A stretch of DNA of 64,000 nucleotides from NCBI RefSeq assembly GCF_000230555.1, contig NC_016078.1, forward strand, positions 1,798,001-1,862,000, in the 5' to 3' direction. The notes beneath the pieces were generated by a model that was given only the letters and a program-made list of their open reading frames with translations, was not told the DNA's origin and searched no databases. Shown here one piece after another: positions 28,796 through 37,400 of the stretch; position 1 is the stretch's first letter; each line of letters begins with the position of its first letter. Origin of the DNA: Pelagibacterium halotolerans B2 (GTDB taxonomy: Bacteria > Pseudomonadota > Alphaproteobacteria > Rhizobiales > Devosiaceae). The translations under genes were made by a program, and so were the position numbers.

Positions 28796-29881
28796 TTAAT
28801 TTCCACTGCGCCAGCTCGAGCGATTTTTCAACCGCATGACATAGCCGATGATCTGCGCCACCGCCTTGAAATGCTCCGCCGGGATCGTCTCGCCCACCTC
28901 GGCGCCGGCATAAAGCGCCCGGGCCAGCGGGGGATTTTCGACGATCGGGATGTCGTGATCCCTGGCCAGTCCGCGAATCCTGAGCGCAACCGCATCGACC
29001 CCCTTGGCCAGCACCTCGGGCGCGGCCATGTCCTTGTCGTATTTGAGCGCCACGGCAAAATGGGTCGGGTTGGTCACCACAACCGTCGCGTCGGGCACCG
29101 CCGCCATCATGCGCTTGCGGCTGCGCTCCATGCGAATCTGGCGGATACGGCCCTTGACGTGCGGATCGCCCTCCATCTGCTTGTACTCGTCGCGCACTTC
29201 CTTGACCGTCATCATCTGGCGCTGCCACCATTTGTGGCGCATGTAGATGTAATCGAGCAGCGCCACGATGGTGATGGCGATCAGGGTCGCGATGAAGATC
29301 TTGATGCCGATTTCCTGGAACAATTCCAAGGTCACGACGGGGTCGGCGGTCATGATGGTCGAAAGCCGGTCCCGGTCGGGCCAGACCACCAGCACCATGA
29401 TGGTGGAAAACACGACGAGCTTGAACAGCCCCTTGCCGAAATTGACCAGCGCCTCGCTCGAAAACAGCCGCTTGGCCCCGGCCAGCGGGGAGACTTTCGA
29501 GAATTTGGGTTTGAGGTTTTCAGCCGAAAACACCATGCGGTGCTGCACCATGTTTCCCGCGATCCCGCACAGCGCCAGAAGGATCATGGGAATCAAAAGC
29601 GCGCTCAAAAGGCTGATCGTCGCGCCATAGACGAACTGGTTGAACCCCGGCCCACCCACCTCGTAAAGGTCCGCGCGCCCGAGATAATCGCCAAGGCTGG
29701 TCATGATCTGCGCGCTGGTCATCGGCGCAACGAACGCAAAGATCAGCGCCGAGCCCAGGATCATGAACCAGGTCGTCACCTCCTGGCTCTTGACCACATC
29801 GCCCTTCTTGTGGGCATCCTCGAGCCGTTTTTGGGAGGGGTCCTCTGTCTTTTCGCTCTGTTCGGGTTTGTCGTCGCTCAT
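28796..29881 (-). CDS. flhB: Flagellar export gate protein FlhB
   Basis: This 361-residue protein has four membrane helices (residues about 35-210) after a charged N-terminus (KTEDPSQKRLEDAHKKGDV), and a cytoplasmic domain with the autocleavage site in VVTNPTHFAVALKYD near residue 270. FlhB switches export from rod/hook to filament substrates. It ends the minus-strand unit fliQ-fliR-flhB, starting three bases after the fliR stop. Confidence 0.97.
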   Translation of the reverse strand: MSDDKPEQSEKTEDPSQKRLEDAHKKGDVVKSQEVTTWFMILGSALIFAFVAPMTSAQIMTSLGDYLGRADLYEVGGPGFNQFVYGATISLLSALLIPMILLALCGIAGNMVQHRMVFSAENLKPKFSKVSPLAGAKRLFSSEALVNFGKGLFKLVVFSTIMVLVVWPDRDRLSTIMTADPVVTLELFQEIGIKIFIATLIAITIVALLDYIYMRHKWWQRQMMTVKEVRDEYKQMEGDPHVKGRIRQIRMERSRKRMMAAVPDATVVVTNPTHFAVALKYDKDMAAPEVLAKGVDAVALRIRGLARDHDIPIVENPPLARALYAGAEVGETIPAEHFKAVAQIIGYVMRLKNRSSWRSGN

Positions 29882-29884
29882 GGA

Positions 29885-30646
29885 CTAGCCCAGGAACTGC
29901 GAAAAATGGTCTTCGAGATAGGTCATATAAAGGGTCATCGTGAGGCTCAGCAGCAGCGCGAACAGGATCAGCCCGATGATGATGTTGGCCGGCATGGCCA
30001 TGAAAAACACCTGAATCTGGGGCATCAGCCGCCCCAGAATCCCCAGCCCCAGATAAAACACCAGTCCGAAAACCAGAAATGGCGCCGACATCTGCGTTCC
30101 GATCAGGAAGGCCTGCGCCACGATCTCCGTTGCCATCTCCGCCGCATCGCCCAGCATCAGCGGCGCATCGGGCGGGAAATAGCTGTAGCTGGCATAAATT
30201 CCCGCCAGCAGCACGTGATGCAGATCGGTGGCGAAAATCAGCGTCACGCCCAGCATGGCCAGAAAATTGCCAACGATCGCCCCCTGCACGCCCGGCTGGG
30301 TGGGATCGGAGGTCTGGGCCATCGAAAGCCCCATCTGGAACGCGATCACCGCACCTGCGACCTGCGCGGCGGTGATAATAAGCCTTGTCAGCCCCCCGAG
30401 GATAAATCCCACTGCAAGTTCATGCGCGAGTGCGGTCAAAAGCCCGCCCAGAGTCACCGGAACGGCGCCGAGATTGGGCAGGATCAGCGGGTAAAGCACC
30501 AGCGAAAACGCCAGCGCGAAGGTGAGCCGCAGCCGCATGGGAATCGTCGATTCCCCCAGCGCCGGCAACAGCATGAGGATCGTGCCGAGCCGTGCGAAAA
30601 TGAGAAAGAAATAATAGGCGACATCGGGGCCCCAGCTCACGCTCAT
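29885..30646 (-). CDS. fliR: Flagellar export gate protein FliR
   Basis: This 253-residue, six-helix membrane protein starts WGPDVAYYFFLIFARLGTIL and contains the conserved FALAFSLVLYPLI and HELAVGFILGG segments and a late MPQIQVFFMAMPANI motif. FliR forms the export gate with FliP and FliQ. It lies six bases after fliQ and three before flhB, in the usual order. Confidence 0.96.
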   Translation of the reverse strand: MSVSWGPDVAYYFFLIFARLGTILMLLPALGESTIPMRLRLTFALAFSLVLYPLILPNLGAVPVTLGGLLTALAHELAVGFILGGLTRLIITAAQVAGAVIAFQMGLSMAQTSDPTQPGVQGAIVGNFLAMLGVTLIFATDLHHVLLAGIYASYSYFPPDAPLMLGDAAEMATEIVAQAFLIGTQMSAPFLVFGLVFYLGLGILGRLMPQIQVFFMAMPANIIIGLILFALLLSLTMTLYMTYLEDHFSQFLG

Positions 30647-30652
30647 GGCCCG

Positions 30653-30919
30653 CTACCCGCCCGTGATGATCATGTCGACGATCTGGTTCATATAGGTGTT
30701 CATCGTGGCGCCCATGAAGGGCAGCGTGAGCAGCAGCGTGAAGAAGATCGCGATGATCTTGGGCACGAAAACCAGCGTCATTTCCTGGATTTGCGTCAAA
30801 GCCTGAAACAGGGCGATGATGACGCCGACCACAAGCCCCACGATCATCATCGGCCCTGAAACGATGATCAGGGTCCAGATGCCGGATGTGGCGATATCGA
30901 GAGTTTCTGCCCCGCTCAT
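30653..30919 (-). CDS. fliQ: Flagellar export gate protein FliQ
   Basis: This 88-residue, two-helix protein carries the FliQ pattern: ...LIIVSGPMMIVGLVVGVIIALFQALTQIQEMTLVFVPKI, then a second helix ending MNTYMNQIVDMI. It is the third small component of the FliPQR gate. A near-perfect CtrA site lies 20-34 bases upstream of its start, and a long hairpin separates it from fliE, so fliQRflhB probably has its own promoter. Confidence 0.96.
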   Translation of the reverse strand: MSGAETLDIATSGIWTLIIVSGPMMIVGLVVGVIIALFQALTQIQEMTLVFVPKIIAIFFTLLLTLPFMGATMNTYMNQIVDMIITGG

Positions 30920-30938
30920 GTCAATCCCGCGCGATTCG

Positions 30939-30953
30939 TTAACGCCACCTTAC
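30939..30953. promoter_or_regulatory. CtrA-like box upstream of fliQ
   Basis: TTAA-CGCCACC-TTAC (read in reverse, GTAA-N7-TTAAC) matches the CtrA site with one mismatch. It lies 20 bases upstream of the fliQ ATG. The Caulobacter fliQR promoter is a classic CtrA target, which supports the reading. Confidence 0.6.
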
Positions 30954-30983
30954 ATCAAATGCGTCCGATCCGGTGGTGTGGAG

Positions 30984-31100
30984 ATTGCGTCAAGGCGAGG
31001 CGAAAATGGTGGCCGCCGAGAACCGGAGCGGAGCGTACATTCAAGTACGTGAGCACCGGAAGCGCAGGCGGCTGCCATTTGCAGCCCGCCTTCACGCAAT
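30984..31100. repeat. Long palindromic repeat (family 2), copy 1
   Basis: An imperfect palindrome of about 117 bp starts ATTGCGTCAAGGCG and ends CGCCTTCACGCAAT, with a centre containing GGAGCGGAGCGTAC and GTACGTGAGCACCGGAAGC. It abuts the fliE stop and would fold into a very long hairpin. A second copy lies at 60888-61003. Both copies sit inside minus-strand flagellar gene runs. Confidence 0.85.
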
Positions 31101-31424
31101 CTAAATGGGCATGCGCATGATTTCTTCGTAGGCCGAGATCACCCGATCGCGGACCGTGACCATGGTTTCCATTGCAGATTCGGTTTCGGCCAGCGCGGTC
31201 ACCACATCGACAACGTTTGCCTTGCCGTTGATCATGTCGACGGCCACCTGGTCCGAGCGCTGCCCGGTTTCGACGATGCCGCCGAGCTGGTCGGCCAGCA
31301 TCTGCCCGAAATCGGCGCCCGATGGCGAAGCTGTGGGCGCGGTCAGCTTGCCGCCCGCCTGATCGGAAATCAGGCGCGAGACATTGCCGTAGGCAGCGGT
31401 AGCTGCATTGAATGGCGTGCTCAT
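31101..31424 (-). CDS. fliE: Flagellar basal-body protein FliE
   Basis: This 107-residue protein has the FliE core in its C-terminal half: FGQMLADQLGGIVETGQRSD, then ADMINGKANVVDVVTALAE-like helix (VAVDMINGKANVVDVVTALAETE) and a final VRDRVISAYEEIMRMPI. FliE links the MS ring and export gate to the proximal rod. It follows flgC by 12 bases. Confidence 0.95.
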   Translation of the reverse strand: MSTPFNAATAAYGNVSRLISDQAGGKLTAPTASPSGADFGQMLADQLGGIVETGQRSDQVAVDMINGKANVVDVVTALAETESAMETMVTVRDRVISAYEEIMRMPI

Positions 31425-31436
31425 CTATCGAACTCC

Positions 31437-31850
31437 TTAACCGCGCAGAATATCGAGCGTCCGCCCAAGCATCTGGCGCGATACGGTGACGACGTTGAGA
31501 TTGGCCTCATAGGTGCGCTGGGCCTCGCGCATGTCCATGGTCTCGATCAGCGTGTTGACATTGGGGTATTTGACATAGCCGTTCTCGTCGGCCGCCGGAT
31601 GGCCCGGTTCATAGCGCGAGGAAAAATCGCTCATGTCCGTTGCGAGCGCACCAACCGTCACTTCGGTGGCGCCCAGTTCGCGATTGAGCACGGCGTGAAA
31701 GGTCGGCACCTTGCGCCGATAGGGATCCTCGTCCGGTGTATGCCCGGCGGAATCGGCATTGGCCATATTCTCGGCGATCACCCGCATGCGCGCCGTCTGG
31801 GCGTTGAGCCCCGATCCGGCGATCTTGATCGATGTCATGAAATCGTTCAT
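31437..31850 (-). CDS. flgC: Flagellar proximal rod protein FlgC
   Basis: This 137-residue protein carries the rod signature near its start (SGLNAQTARMRVIAENMANA with the ANANTPG-like DSAGHTPDEDPYRRK following) and the C-terminal MREAQRTYEANLNVVTVSRQML helix. It forms part of the proximal rod with FlgB and FlgF. It lies 11 bases after flgB and 12 before fliE. Confidence 0.96.
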   Translation of the reverse strand: MNDFMTSIKIAGSGLNAQTARMRVIAENMANADSAGHTPDEDPYRRKVPTFHAVLNRELGATEVTVGALATDMSDFSSRYEPGHPAADENGYVKYPNVNTLIETMDMREAQRTYEANLNVVTVSRQMLGRTLDILRG

Positions 31851-31861
31851 GCGCTAGCGTC

Positions 31862-32266
31862 CTATACGTTCTTGCCCAGCGCGATCTTCATCAATCGCAT
31901 GGAGCGTGTGTAGAGCGTGGTCGCGGCCTGATAGTCCATCTGGTTGGTCGTGACCTTCATCATCTCTTCTTCCAGCGTCACCCCGTTGCCCTCGGGCATG
32001 ACCTCGAAACTGTTCATGGTCCGCGCGCCCATGGCCCGGCTCGGGTCGCCCCCCACCGAATAATGGTTGCGGTTGGTCGCGGTCGTCGTGACAGTGGCAC
32101 CCGAACGGCGCGCCGTGCTCTCGATGGAAAAGGGCGCAAGGTCGCGCCCGCGATAGCCGGGTGTTTCGGCATTGGCGACGTTTTCGGCCAGAAGCGTCTG
32201 GCGGGTCTGGTGCCATTGCATCCTGTTCTTGAGCGCGGCAAAGATGGGCAGGTCACCAATGGCCAT
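31862..32266 (-). CDS. flgB: Flagellar proximal rod protein FlgB
   Basis: This 134-residue protein has the FlgB opening (IFAALKNRMQWHQTRQTLLA), the ENVANAETPGYRGRDL rod motif near residues 29-44, and a C-terminal TTNQMDYQAATTLYTRSM. It is the first gene of flgB-flgC-fliE. The 206-bp divergent region before fliO contains an exact CtrA box. Confidence 0.96.
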   Translation of the reverse strand: MAIGDLPIFAALKNRMQWHQTRQTLLAENVANAETPGYRGRDLAPFSIESTARRSGATVTTTATNRNHYSVGGDPSRAMGARTMNSFEVMPEGNGVTLEEEMMKVTTNQMDYQAATTLYTRSMRLMKIALGKNV

Positions 32267-32326
32267 TTCGGGTCCGCCGAATCCGGTTACAGTTCGTTAA
32301 CTGGGCAAACTTTGCCCACTGCATGG

Positions 32327-32342
32327 TTAACGACGCGTTAAC
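32327..32342. promoter_or_regulatory. Exact CtrA box between flgB and fliO
   Basis: TTAA-CGACGCG-TTAAC matches the consensus exactly. It lies 61 bases upstream of flgB (-) and 131 bases upstream of fliO (+), so it could control both early flagellar units. An additional TTAAC half-site lies at 32297, and a GGGCAAA/TTTGCCC inverted repeat at 32304-32317. Confidence 0.85.
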
Positions 32343-32472
32343 CGATCGGAAACCAAGGGCCGGAAATCTCCCAATTTTGAACAAAGCTAAGCTATAGTAG
32401 GCAGCTATTGCCCAGCGCCAAGCGTCCGGCTATGTGTCGCGGGACGAGTTGCCCATTTCCAGGAGCGTGCCA

Positions 32473-33054
32473 GTGGGATTTCTGAACAGCCTTTTCGGTG
32501 GTGAAAACGGCTATCTGACAATGATCGTGGCGCTGGCCATCGTGATCGTTTTGATCGTCCTCGCCGTCTGGCTCATCAAGCTGGTGGGCGACGCCTCTGC
32601 CAGCGTGGGGCGCGGCCGCAACCGGCGCCTGATGGTCATCGATTCCATCGCCATCGACAACAAACGCCAGGCCGTCATCATACGCCGCGACGAGACCGAG
32701 CACCTGATCGTCATTGGCGGCCCCAACGATCTTGTCGTTGAAGGCGGCTTTGAAGCCCCGCCCGTCCAGCAGGTCCAGCGCGCCCGCCGCAAACCCGCCG
32801 AACCCGCGCCCGCCGTTGCACCCGAGCCCGCGCCCCCGGCCCGGCCGATGGGCAAGTCGCTGCGCCATACCGGCCTGCTGCGCCCCGTCGAGGACAACGA
32901 ACCCAAACTCGATGGGGGAAAGCCCGACAATAAGGGCCGCACCTCCTCCGACTCAGCTACAAGCGTTGCCATGTCGGCCACCACGACCGTGGAGCCCGAA
33001 CCGCCGCTTGAAGCGAGGGACAGAGATTACGAGGACACGGCAACCAGGTCCTGA
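32473..33054 (+). CDS. fliO: FliO-like flagellar biosynthesis protein
   Basis: This 193-residue protein has one transmembrane helix (YLTMIVALAIVIVLIVLAVW, residues about 12-31), then a FliO-like RRLMVIDSIAIDNKRQAVIIRR strand pair, and a long Pro/Ala-rich cytoplasmic tail. FliO helps FliP assemble the export gate. GTG at 32473 is chosen because AGGAG lies at 32461-32465, 7 bases upstream. Its 3' end overlaps the probable fliP start. Confidence 0.83.
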   Translation: MGFLNSLFGGENGYLTMIVALAIVIVLIVLAVWLIKLVGDASASVGRGRNRRLMVIDSIAIDNKRQAVIIRRDETEHLIVIGGPNDLVVEGGFEAPPVQQVQRARRKPAEPAPAVAPEPAPPARPMGKSLRHTGLLRPVEDNEPKLDGGKPDNKGRTSSDSATSVAMSATTTVEPEPPLEARDRDYEDTATRS

Positions 33055-33814
33055 TACCGCACCGCGCCGGGCCGGAACGCCCCGCGCGGCACTTGCCGTC
33101 GTTCTTGGCCTCGCCGCCATCCTCCTGCTGCCCGCCACGGGAATCGCGCAGGACATCTCCATCGATTTCGGCGACGAAACCACGCTGACCGAGCGCGCGA
33201 TCCAGTTGATCGCCCTCATCACAATTCTCGCGCTCGCCCCCTCCATCCTCGTGATGGTGACGAGCTTTACCCGCATCGTCGTGGTGCTCTCGCTGTTGCG
33301 CACCGCCATCGGGCTGCAGACCGCACCGCCCAATTCGGTGATGATCTCGCTGGCGCTGTTTCTCACCGCCTTCATCATGGCACCCACCCTGCAGCAAAGC
33401 TACGAGGTGGGCATCGAGCCCCTGGTGGCCGGCGAGGTCGAAATCGTCGAAGCCATCGACCTTGCCTCCGGCCCGCTGCACGAATTCATGCGCACCCATG
33501 TCCGCCCTCAGGACGTCATGCTGTTCATGGACCTGACCGAAACCCCGGCTCCGGAAAACCCCGAAGACCTCGAACTGCGCATCCTCATCCCCGCCTTCAT
33601 GATCTCCGAACTCCGCCGCGCCTTCGAAATCGGGTTTCTTCTCTTTTTGCCCTTCGTGGTCATCGACATGGTCGTGGCCTCGGTGCTGATGAGCATGGGC
33701 ATGATGATGCTCCCCCCGGTCATCATCTCCCTGCCCTTCAAGCTGATCTTTTTCGTCCTCGTCGACGGCTGGCACCTTGTGGCAGGGTCGCTGATACGGA
33801 GCTTCACCGGCTAA
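33008..33814 (+). CDS. fliP: Flagellar export gate protein FliP
   Basis: The mature region is unmistakable FliP: ERAIQLIALITILALAPSIL, FTRIVVVLSLLRTAIGLQT, RTHVRPQDVMLFM and LRILIPAFMISELRRAFEIG, ending FVLVDGWHLVAGSLIRSF. No ATG or GTG lies within about 60 codons upstream of the signal peptide; TTG at 33008 (reading MKRGTEITRTRQP, then a hydrophobic signal ending GIAQD) gives 268 residues and is the best start. It overlaps fliO by 47 bases. Its stop overlaps the convergent vapC stop. Confidence 0.9.
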   Translation: MKRGTEITRTRQPGPDTAPRRAGTPRAALAVVLGLAAILLLPATGIAQDISIDFGDETTLTERAIQLIALITILALAPSILVMVTSFTRIVVVLSLLRTAIGLQTAPPNSVMISLALFLTAFIMAPTLQQSYEVGIEPLVAGEVEIVEAIDLASGPLHEFMRTHVRPQDVMLFMDLTETPAPENPEDLELRILIPAFMISELRRAFEIGFLLFLPFVVIDMVVASVLMSMGMMMLPPVIISLPFKLIFFVLVDGWHLVAGSLIRSFTG

Positions 33815-34182
33815 CGGGCCAAGGCTGCGGCGAGACCGAGGCTCTGCGCACGGTCCCTCAGCCTGCGGTCGCGGGTGGCAAGCCTGGCCTCCGGTGTAAG
33901 GGCGGCAGCAGAGAGAAGATGCGCGTCGACATACCCTATCCCCCGCCCGAACAATGCGTGAAGACTGATAAATTCGAGAACTTCATCGTCTCTGGCGACG
34001 ACGCACTGGGGCAGGTCGGCCAGCGAAGTGAGTATGAGATTGCGTTGCCGCAGGTTCCCCAGCGCAAGTTCGCCGAGAACAAACGGATGCATCAGCACCC
34101 TGTTGGCGCCCAACAGCAGCTCCAATTCCTCATCGACCGCCCGAAAATGGTCGATCCATACGGAAGTGTCCACAAGGATCAT
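33811..34182 (-). CDS. vapC: VapC-type PIN-domain ribonuclease toxin
   Basis: This 123-residue PIN protein has the acidic active-site set: MILVDTSVWIDHF at the start, glutamate in FVLGELALG near residue 38, GYVDAHLLSAA near residue 83, and TRDRRLRDRA near residue 103. VapC toxins cut tRNA or rRNA when free of antitoxin. It overlaps vapB by four bases, in antitoxin-first order. Its TAG stop overlaps the fliP TAA on the other strand. Confidence 0.92.
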   Translation of the reverse strand: MILVDTSVWIDHFRAVDEELELLLGANRVLMHPFVLGELALGNLRQRNLILTSLADLPQCVVARDDEVLEFISLHALFGRGIGYVDAHLLSAAALTPEARLATRDRRLRDRAQSLGLAAALAR

Positions 34183-34373
34183 ATAGCTGTTCGTCGCCGC
34201 GGTACGTCCTTGAGCTGAGGCTCAGTGCCGCCGAGAAGCGCGAGACGACGGGCGCTCTCGCGCTCGATAAGCGCCTTCAGCCCCTCTCTGACCAGAGCTG
34301 ACTTCTCGTTAAGACCGGTAAGAGATTTGGCTTTTTCGACCAGTTCATCGTCGATGGCGATTGTTGTGCGCAT
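34179..34373 (-). CDS. vapB: VapB-type antitoxin
   Basis: This 64-residue protein starts MRTTIAIDDELVEKAKSLTG and continues EKSALVREGLKALIERE, a ribbon-helix-helix DNA-binding domain of the VapB (DUF2191) type, then a short toxin-binding tail. It should bind VapC and repress the operon. Direct repeats of GCACCAAAT lie 16-36 bases upstream of its start. Confidence 0.9.
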   Translation of the reverse strand: MRTTIAIDDELVEKAKSLTGLNEKSALVREGLKALIERESARRLALLGGTEPQLKDVPRRRTAI

Positions 34374-34388
34374 GGCTGTGCTCCCGAT

Positions 34389-34409
34389 GCACCAAATATA
34401 GCACCAAAT
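34389..34409 (-). promoter_or_regulatory. vapBC operator: direct repeats over the -10 region
   Basis: GCACCAAAT occurs at 34389-34397 and 34401-34409, spaced 12 bases start to start. On the minus strand a TATATT -10-like element lies between them. This suits binding of ribbon-helix-helix dimers for autorepression. Confidence 0.6.
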
Positions 34410-34426
34410 GATGCGTATTCAAATGC

Positions 34427-37400
34427 CTACAAGCTCGCCACTGCCCCCGTCTCCGGCGCTGCCCGCAACGGAGTCACTGTGCCCGGCCCCGAATAAATCT
34501 CGCGATACGCATTCAAAAACGCATTGATCGCCTGCGTATCGGCGACCTGCCGGGCAATCTCGCGGAAATTGACGCCGTTGGGATCGACGTTTTCGACCAC
34601 GAAGGCAAAGACCGGCCATTCGGGGGTTGTCGACATGGCCTCGGAAAACCGGCTGCGCAGGCGGGCCAGTCCGATCTGGTCGTTCGACAGCACATAGCCC
34701 ACCGCCGCCTTGACCACATTGGTCCGCGCCATGGGGCTGAGACCACCCGAGCTCAGATCGGGCGAATAGAGCGCCTCGATCAATTCGCTGGCCGCCGAAA
34801 AGCGGTTGGCCTGCCACAGGGCGTCGATGCGCAGCAATTCGGTGTCGCGGCCCGTCAGGCTCGAAAGCAGGTCGAGCGCCAGATCGTGGCGATGGGCGTG
34901 AATGAGCGCGCTGGCCTCGAGCACGCGGCGCTGGCGTTCCAGCCCCGGCGGCAGCCCCGCCAGCCGCGTATCGTAGAGCACCCGCAGCGCCGAATTGGGA
35001 TCGCGATTGGCGATATAGACCACTGCCAGGTCGGCCGCCACCTGCGCGCGCGCCGCGCCGTCGAGCCGGTTTTCCACCTGGTAGCTGAGCAATTCGGAAG
35101 CCTGGGCGAGCAGATCGACCTCGATCAGCCGCTGGGCCAGATTGCGGATCATCATGTCGCCCTCGGCCCCCGGCGGGGTGAGATGGCGATAGTCGTAATA
35201 GATCGAAAGCGCCGAGACCGGATCGAGCGCATCGGCCTGCCCGTCGAGAAACAGCCCCGAAAACTCGGTGCGCGCCCGGGTCAGAAGCGCGTCGAGCGAG
35301 CGGTTGTCCGCGAAATCCGCCGCCATCTCACGGGTCAGGACAAACGCATCGCGATAGTCCCCGTGGCGGTATTGCAGATCGGTCAGCTTGGCGACGATGT
35401 CGATTTCGAGCTGGTCGCCGCGCCAGATGGTCGATTGCACCGCCAGCGCATGGATTGCCTTTTCCACGTCGAGCTGGCCCATGCCGTCCAAAATCTCGAT
35501 GGTGCGCAGCACGGCCTCGGCCGACGATCCCCGCCGGTCGGCGGCGATCACCCGCCCATAGCCTTCCAGTGCTTCGTCCTCGAGCCCGTTGATGTGGTCG
35601 AGCCGCGCCGAAAGCAGTTGATATTGCGCCACCTGATCGGGCGTCAGCGCGGCAAGGTCGACGGCGCGGATCATATCCGCCGCCATCGTCGCATCGCTCT
35701 GTTCCACCGCGGCGCGGATAGCCGCCAGGTGAAAGCGGGCCCGTATCCAGTTGGGATAATTGTCAACGACATGGTCGCCACCGAACGCGTCGAGCCGCGC
35801 GCCGGCAAAGTCTCCGGCATCGACCTTGGCGATGGTGCGCCAGATCATGGCGTCGGCATCGTTGAGCATCGCATCGGCGTTGAGCAGGTCCAGGGCGTCC
35901 GCGTGCCGTCCGGCCAGCGCGTTGGCGGCGGCAAGGGTCGCGTTCATGGCCGGCTCCAGACTGTGCTGGCGCAAATCCCGCCTGAGCACATTGAGCACCC
36001 CGATCGCCTCGAACGCGAAATCATTGGCGAGGTAGAACTGGGCCAGATCGAGCCTGGCGCGGTCGAGGTCCCTGCCCTCGGCCATCGCCGCCCGCGCCAT
36101 GTATTCGTCGCGCCGCAGCCCGAATTCATCGGGGTTGGGGGTCATCATGGCGTTGAGATCGAGCGCGCTGACGCTCGCTTCGTCCGGCGCGTAAAGTCGC
36201 TGCCCGGCGTCGACGGAGACGGTCAGCCCCCCATCGGCGGCGATGACCGCATACCGGTCCTCGATGGAAACGCTGACCCCTTCATGCAGCGGCTTGACGA
36301 CCAGCCCATGGACCGAGCGCGGCGCCTGGAAATCCACGAACCCCAGATCGCGGACCACGCCACGCGCCGGTGGATAGGTGGTCACGACATCGAGAATGTC
36401 GCCCACATCGGGATCGCGTAGCTGGTGGACATTTGCCGGTCGTTCCAGATCGGCCACCACTTCATAAAGTCCCGATTGCGACCGGCGGCGCTCGAGCGTC
36501 ACCGGATGGACGGCCGAGAGAAGGATGTCGCCGAGCGAGAGGACCCAACTGCGCCCTTCCGAAGCCAGCGTCGCCAGCCGGTTGTCGTCGAGCACCATGC
36601 GCACGACATAGGACGCGCCGGTGCTCTCCACCGTCAGATCGCTCGCCAGCCCGTCGAGAATTTCGCCCGACTGGGCGTCGGGGCTGACCAGCCGCGCCGG
36701 CGTATCGAACAGCATCCACACGACATTGCCGCGCCGGAACACGGCGGCGGGCGTTTCCTGGGCAAAGGGAAAGACGATGCGCACCGTCTGGCCCACAGTG
36801 CTGACATAGGGCTGCACGGTTGCCGTCTCATCGCGAACCGGCTCGACGGTATCCTCGGGGTGCTCGCCTTGCGCGGCCGGAGCTTCAGGCTGCGACAGCG
36901 ACGCGGCAACTTCGGCCAGATCGAACTCCTGTTCGGCGTCGCCGGGATGGTCGATATCGAGAATGAACTCGGTGCTCGACTGCTCGTAAAAGCGCACGGG
37001 CACATCCTCGGGGATGGCCATGGCAATCTCGGTCTCGCCACCATGGACGATGTTGGTAACCTCGCCCAGTTGCTCGGGGCGGTCCGAGAGGATTTCATAA
37101 AGATCGACGGGAACGGGCCAGTCGAAACGGATCGAGGCGTTTTCTCCTTCGCGGACGAATTCGGCCTTGGTGCCCACGTTCCAGGTAAATTCGATACGGG
37201 AAAAGGTCGGATGCCTCCCAACCCGTATCGTGGGGCGCGGATCATATTCGATGGCCAGTTCGGCGCGACGGCGCTCCTCGGCGATCCGGGCTGCCTCTTC
37301 GGCGCGCTCGGCAAGCTTTGTGATGATCTCGGGCGGCAGGGCCGGCGGCAACCCCACCCAGTCGGGCGGCAGCAGGTCGATATAGAGCTGTTCGCCAGCA

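Noticed and set aside
28871..30859. 662-codon open frame antisense to flhB-fliR-fliQ
   Set aside because: It crosses three real genes of canonical length; no hydrophobic or domain pattern of its own.
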